Assembly (NCBI GenBank): GCA_029551925.1
Contig: JAKPEO010000033.1
Span: forward strand, 1 to 9,492
Source: a bacterium
GTDB taxonomy: Bacteria > JAGOBX01
Direction of reading: 5' to 3'
DNA length: 9,492 bases
Part shown: in pieces, positions 6,078-9,492 of the stretch
Layout: each line of letters begins with the position of its first letter
How positions within the stretch are numbered: position 1 is the stretch's first letter
Translations under genes and position numbers: made by a program
Notes under the pieces: model-generated
Databases searched by the model: none
Told to the model about the DNA's origin: nothing
The model's input: only the letters and a program-made list of their open reading frames with translations

Positions 6078-6215
6078 TCTTTTTCTATAAAGTGTTTTTT
6101 TACACCAATGGCGATTACTCTATTAAACTACTCCGCAGTTTTTTTATTATTCAAAAATATTCACATTTATTTTTTAAGTTAAAACTTAAGTTACAACTAA
6201 ATATATATCAATAAA

Positions 6216-8555
6216 TCACACTTTGAAAATTTTTACCATATCGCTTAATTTTAATGATATGCCTTTAAGATTTTCAGCTTCTGCTGCTAACTCTTGCGCT
6301 GATTGAGAGTTCATTTGCGCACCATTACTTATTTCTGTTATTGCCGCTGTTATTTGTCTGCTGCCTGATGTCTGCTCTGCCATTGCTGTTTTTACTTGCT
6401 CTGCTAAATTTCTAACATTTTCCATCGCTTTCACAATTTCTTCAATACCTTTTGACTGCTGCTCTGACGCTGTCGCTACTTCATTTGTCAAACCATTGAC
6501 TTTTTCCATCTGTCGCACTATCTGCGAACTCGCTTCGTTTTGTTCGTTCATCGCTATTGTCACTTGTTTGATAAGCATACTCATCTCTTCTACTTTTGAC
6601 GCTATATTATCAAGCGCAACCGCTACTTCTCCTGATAATTTTACTCCGTCCTCAGCTAATTTCGCACCTTCATTTGTTGATTTAACAGCGCGCACTGTTT
6701 CTTCTTGAATACCTTTTATAATTTGCGCTATTTCTTTTGTGGCTTTACTACTGCGTTCTGCTAACTTCCTTACTTCGTCTGCTACTACTGCAAAACCTTT
6801 GCCGTGCTCACCTGCGCGCGCTGCTTCTATCGCTGCATTCAATGCTAATAAATTCGTCTGCTCTGATATTTCGTCTATTGTCTCTATTATAGTGCCAATT
6901 GTATCTGCGCGTTTTCCTAAATCGCCGATGACATCTACTAATGTCTCCATATTATTTTTAACTGATACAATACCTTCATTAGATTTCTTCACTGCTTCGC
7001 GGCCCTGTAATGCAGCGTCTCCGCTCTCTTTCGCTTTTTCATCTACTACATTCACATTATTTGTTATACTGTGTATATTCTTCATCATTTCTTCAATTGC
7101 CGCCGAAGTCTGATTTACTGAATTTTTTACCTCGCTAATCGAATTTGCAATATTTCTAACAACGCTCGCTATTTCATTTGCTGATGAAGTGGTCTGACTC
7201 ACTGCCGCCGCTTGATTATCCATATTTTCTTTGATATGTTCTGTTGTTTGCGAAAATTCTTCAATTGTTGACGAGGTTTCTTCTACGCTTGCAGCTGCTT
7301 CTTCTGATGATGATGCTATACTCTTTACTTTATCTTCTACTTTATCGCTCGAATTAAGCACGGTCTCTGCTGATTCTTTAACATTCTTTATTAATTCCGC
7401 TAATCTCTGAATCGTGCTATTTATTGCTTTTACTAAATCCCCCATCTCATCTTTAGAATTTATACTGCATTTAACGCTAAAATCGCCATCTGCTACTAAT
7501 CTCATTTTATCTACTATCTGAAGTATTGGTTTGGTAATAGCAATAGCAATTACATAGCCCAATAATAATGCTGCTCCGACTCCAAATATCACTGCTAATA
7601 TAGACACCATTTTAGAACGAACCATAAGATTAAGTATATCATTTTTTTCGATGTCTGCAATATCTTTATTAATCTTAATTAAATCATTCATTAATTCACG
7701 ATTTTTCAGAAAATATTGTCGTATATCAGCAAATGCTAATTCGTTCATTTTATCATACATTGCTAATGTTTCTTTTGCTTCTTCTAATAAAATATCAAAT
7801 TGTTTAAATACTTCAATTGCTGCTGGTTCCATTTCATTTCTATATATAACCTGCGCTTCTGCTGTTGCTCCGCGTTTTATATATTCTTTGATTTTACGCA
7901 CGCTATTATGAAAGATACTGTGAGATGCTTGCATATTTTTTAATGCGTCATTTATAGCCGGATTAGTAGTTTGAAAATTCGCTAACCATTTACCAAAATT
8001 ACAAGCAGTGGCATCCTCGCCGCCATCAAATATTTGACGAGTATTCAAGGCAGTTAATATTTTAGTTTTTAAAATATAATGGTCTTTTGTAAATTTTTCA
8101 ATATTCATCATAAGCAATGGCGCATTCATCACATCATTTTCTAAATATTGTTTATTCAATTCCATAAATTCATCGTTTTTTGCACGCCAAGCAGTTAAAT
8201 TTTTATTTATTTCTTCTATTAATTTTTGTTCTTCTGCTGTTGCTGGAATTTTTTGAAATTCTGCCCATGCTTCTCTATATTTTTGACGATATTCATAAAA
8301 TCTTTCAACTTGTTCTTCGCGTTCTTTACGCGATATATTAGAATTAAGCAATGTCCTCTGCGCTATATTCAAACTTTCGAAATTTTTTGCCGCTTCTAAT
8401 GCATAGATTATAGACGGTAATCTTACTTCCGTTATTTCAATAACAGATAGATTAATTTTATAAAACGAATAAATTGCTACTAATCCAACAATTAAAGTAA
8501 TTAATGCAACTACTAAAAATCCGCCTATTAATTTACCTTTTAATTTTAAATTCAT
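6216..8555 (-). CDS. Methyl-accepting chemotaxis protein with four-helix-type sensor and CZB-like zinc-binding region
   Basis: A 779-residue transmembrane chemoreceptor that sets CheA activity. Order: a short cytoplasmic start and membrane segment 1 (about 10-32); a helical, predicted periplasmic sensor (about 33-312); membrane segment 2 (about 316-340); HAMP (about 340-395, with ITKPI and [11 protein letters not shown]); then the coiled-coil signalling domain with the conserved hairpin tip at about 562-602 ([20 protein letters not shown] and onward). Within the sensor, His159, Cys185 in ACNFGKWL, His212 and His216 match the CZB (chemoreceptor zinc-binding) ligand set of three His and one Cys, a domain best known from cytoplasmic receptors. 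The C-terminus ends in KIFKV with no CheR/CheB-tethering pentapeptide. GGAGG lies 10 nt before ATG 8555. It stands alone, divergent from the glycosyltransferase. The ligand cannot be read from the sequence. Confidence 0.95.
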   Translation of the reverse strand: MNLKLKGKLIGGFLVVALITLIVGLVAIYSFYKINLSVIEITEVRLPSIIYALEAAKNFESLNIAQRTLLNSNISRKEREEQVERFYEYRQKYREAWAEFQKIPATAEEQKLIEEINKNLTAWRAKNDEFMELNKQYLENDVMNAPLLMMNIEKFTKDHYILKTKILTALNTRQIFDGGEDATACNFGKWLANFQTTNPAINDALKNMQASHSIFHNSVRKIKEYIKRGATAEAQVIYRNEMEPAAIEVFKQFDILLEEAKETLAMYDKMNELAFADIRQYFLKNRELMNDLIKINKDIADIEKNDILNLMVRSKMVSILAVIFGVGAALLLGYVIAIAITKPILQIVDKMRLVADGDFSVKCSINSKDEMGDLVKAINSTIQRLAELIKNVKESAETVLNSSDKVEDKVKSIASSSEEAAASVEETSSTIEEFSQTTEHIKENMDNQAAAVSQTTSSANEIASVVRNIANSISEVKNSVNQTSAAIEEMMKNIHSITNNVNVVDEKAKESGDAALQGREAVKKSNEGIVSVKNNMETLVDVIGDLGKRADTIGTIIETIDEISEQTNLLALNAAIEAARAGEHGKGFAVVADEVRKLAERSSKATKEIAQIIKGIQEETVRAVKSTNEGAKLAEDGVKLSGEVAVALDNIASKVEEMSMLIKQVTIAMNEQNEASSQIVRQMEKVNGLTNEVATASEQQSKGIEEIVKAMENVRNLAEQVKTAMAEQTSGSRQITAAITEISNGAQMNSQSAQELAAEAENLKGISLKLSDMVKIFKV

Positions 8556-8565
8556 AACAAAAAAA

Positions 8566-8570
8566 CCTCC
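8566..8570 (-). promoter_or_regulatory. Ribosome binding site of the chemoreceptor gene
   Basis: GGAGG on the minus strand, 10 nt before ATG at 8555. With the internal cheA site it is the strongest Shine-Dalgarno match in the window and suggests high translation of the receptor. Confidence 0.75.
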
Positions 8571-8685
8571 ATAAACACATAAACATCTTTTTTCTAAAAA
8601 AATACTAAAATTAAATTTTAAAATTTCATTATTTAATTTTTTACCATTTTTTTTATATATTTTTTTTTATAATAACAGAAATCGC

Positions 8686-8712
8686 TTATCCACCTATTTT
8701 TTTTATTTTTGA
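8686..8712 (-). promoter_or_regulatory. Possible sigma-28 (FliA/SigD) type promoter of the chemoreceptor gene
   Basis: On the minus strand TCAA (8712-8709), a 15-bp spacer, then GTGGATAA (8693-8686). The known motility-sigma consensus is TAAA-N15-GCCGATAA, so the spacing is exact, with one mismatch in the -35 and two in the -10. It would give a leader of about 125 nt before ATG 8555. A motility sigma factor is expected for a chemoreceptor gene, but the match is partial and the region is AT-rich. Confidence 0.3.
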
Positions 8713-8863
8713 TAAAAAAAATTAATATGCAATTTCCATAATCGCAAAAAAAATTATATTAATTATTACCGTGATGAATTTTACTTTTATTTTAAATTAA
8801 AGTCAAGTTTTTTATAAAAAAATATGAAGTGAATGCCAGCCGTAAAAACTAATAATATTTTTC

Positions 8864-8892
8864 TTGCATTATTTATTTTAAATTTATAAAAT
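8864..8892 (+). promoter_or_regulatory. Possible sigma-70-type promoter of the glycosyltransferase gene
   Basis: TTGCAT (8864-8869), a 17-bp spacer, then TAAAAT (8887-8892), 35 bp before the ATG at 8928. The -10 fits in five of six positions and the -35 in three. It is well placed but weakly specific in this base composition. Confidence 0.25.
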
Positions 8893-8927
8893 TCGAACAT
8901 TTATTTTTTTTAGATTATTTGTTTTTT

Positions 8928-9492
8928 ATGAAAAAATGTTTGGTAATTAAAGTTGGCGCAATCGGTGACTGTTTGAGAATCACTCCAATTATTCATACTC
9001 TTAATGATTTAGATTTTGAAATTGATATTTTCACCTCTAATTTAAGCGCGCCGCTATTTATCAATAATCCGTTCATAAAAAAAATTTATACAATTAAACA
9101 TTATCATAATTTTTTGATGATGTGGTGGTTATTCAAAAAACTAAAAAATATTAGTTATGATTTGGTGGTAAATTTTGAAACAAATACCAAAATTCTTAAT
9201 CAAGCAAAAAAATTAAATTATGAAAAATATCTGGATTTTTTCAATACTATCAGCATTAGTAATGCTCAAAATATAAAAAATATTTATGATATTAATTATA
9301 TTATATTAACGACATTGACTAATAATTTAAAAAAATACAGATATGAAATTTATCCGAGCGCTGATGAAAAAATCAGAGTATTGAACTTTTTAAAAAATTA
9401 TTCAAATAAAAACAAAATCGCCATACATATCGGTTCAGCTAAAACTAATAGATGGCTCAATAAAAATCAAAAAGATGTGCGGTTATGGCAGT
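8928..9492 (+). CDS. GT9-family (heptosyltransferase-like) glycosyltransferase, N-terminal 188 residues
   Basis: Start of a glycosyltransferase of the ADP-heptose:LPS heptosyltransferase group, cut by the right edge. Family members add a sugar to the lipopolysaccharide core or a related surface glycan, from the cytoplasmic face of the inner membrane. Seen: an N-terminal Rossmann strand and loop LVIKVGAIGDCLRITPII (5-22), which is the group's signature; the strand EIDIFTSN; the strand YDLVVNFE (78-85); and IAIHIGSAKTNRWL (164-177), where the second domain begins with the usual IHxGs element. About half of a normal-length protein is present. ATG 8928 gives the expected N-terminus, though no clear ribosome site precedes it. 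It is divergent from the chemoreceptor and probably begins a separate surface-polysaccharide unit. The exact sugar and acceptor cannot be judged. It supports an outer membrane but does not prove one. Confidence 0.82.
   Translation, partial: MKKCLVIKVGAIGDCLRITPIIHTLNDLDFEIDIFTSNLSAPLFINNPFIKKIYTIKHYHNFLMMWWLFKKLKNISYDLVVNFETNTKILNQAKKLNYEKYLDFFNTISISNAQNIKNIYDINYIILTTLTNNLKKYRYEIYPSADEKIRVLNFLKNYSNKNKIAIHIGSAKTNRWLNKNQKDVRLWQ

Larger units (their letters stand above)
5913..6215. other. 303-bp spacer between the chemoreceptor gene and etfB
   Basis: I see no gene here: frames are short and without family likeness. It holds the possible etfB promoter and AT-rich repeat near 5938-5986, the perfect inverted repeat at 6044-6077, and T-rich runs. 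On the minus strand I could not find a stem followed by a run of T that would end the chemoreceptor transcript. Confidence 0.7.
8556..8927. other. 372-bp divergent intergenic region
   Basis: It separates the chemoreceptor (minus) from the glycosyltransferase (plus) and must hold promoters for both. It is extremely AT-rich with long T and A runs. Candidate promoters are listed separately for each strand. I see no tRNA, other RNA gene or credible reading frame in it. Confidence 0.7.

Noticed and set aside
6120-6215. Possible intrinsic terminator for the chemoreceptor on the minus strand (TTAAGT/ACTTAA and AAACT/AGTTT stems)
   Set aside because: Stems are only 5-6 bp, nearly all A-T, and none is followed by a T run on the minus strand.
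5479-7911. Plus-strand frames opposite etfB and the chemoreceptor, up to 180 codons
   Set aside because: Antisense to genes with unmistakable motifs; length comes from low stop-codon density in the opposite frame.
8556-8927. Search for a tRNA, riboswitch or small protein gene in the divergent spacer
   Set aside because: The sequence is almost entirely A/T homopolymer runs with no cloverleaf, no GC-rich paired core and no frame with a ribosome site.

Overview
The window is a strongly AT-rich stretch of bacterial chromosome. It reads as a motile, flavin-dependent anaerobe with an outer membrane. The pointers are a chemotaxis gene set, an electron-transfer flavoprotein (ETF) whose alpha subunit carries a two-cluster ferredoxin domain (typical of flavin-bifurcating anaerobes), and the start of a GT9 (heptosyltransferase-type) glycosyltransferase. 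A diderm Firmicute such as a member of the Negativicutes would fit, but no phylogenetic marker is present and this placement is an inference.

All genes from 1 to 8555 lie on the minus strand; only the last gene (8928 to the right edge) is on the plus strand. In transcription order from right to left: a 779-residue chemoreceptor (8555-6216) with a CZB-type zinc-binding signature in its predicted periplasmic part; a 303-bp spacer with a perfect 12-bp inverted repeat; then a tightly packed run of etfB (5912-5121), a PD-(D/E)XK nuclease of the Rpn/COG5464 type (5113-4175), ferredoxin-fused etfA (4109-2922), a small STAS-domain protein (2896-2576), a single-domain CheY (2551-2186) and a long CheA (2160 to beyond the left edge). 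Gaps inside this run are 7 to 65 bp and no convincing terminator interrupts it, so it may be one operon joining a redox flavoprotein to a chemotaxis signalling core.

How the parts would work together: the receptor controls CheA autophosphorylation, CheA passes phosphate to CheY, and CheY acts on the flagellar switch. EtfA and EtfB form a heterodimer that moves electrons between NADH, a flavin dehydrogenase and ferredoxin; its partner dehydrogenase is not in the window. The nuclease gene splits the two ETF genes and looks like an acquired passenger.

Points most worth a second look: CheA has a duplicated Hpt plus P2-like module, and an internal AGGAGG with an in-frame GTG that could yield a short CheA lacking both phosphorylation domains; the nuclease sits between etfB and etfA; the receptor has 3 His/1 Cys CZB ligands between its two membrane segments; and a STAS protein with a degenerate phosphorylation motif lies in the chemotaxis run. 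No complete new defence or mobile system was found.
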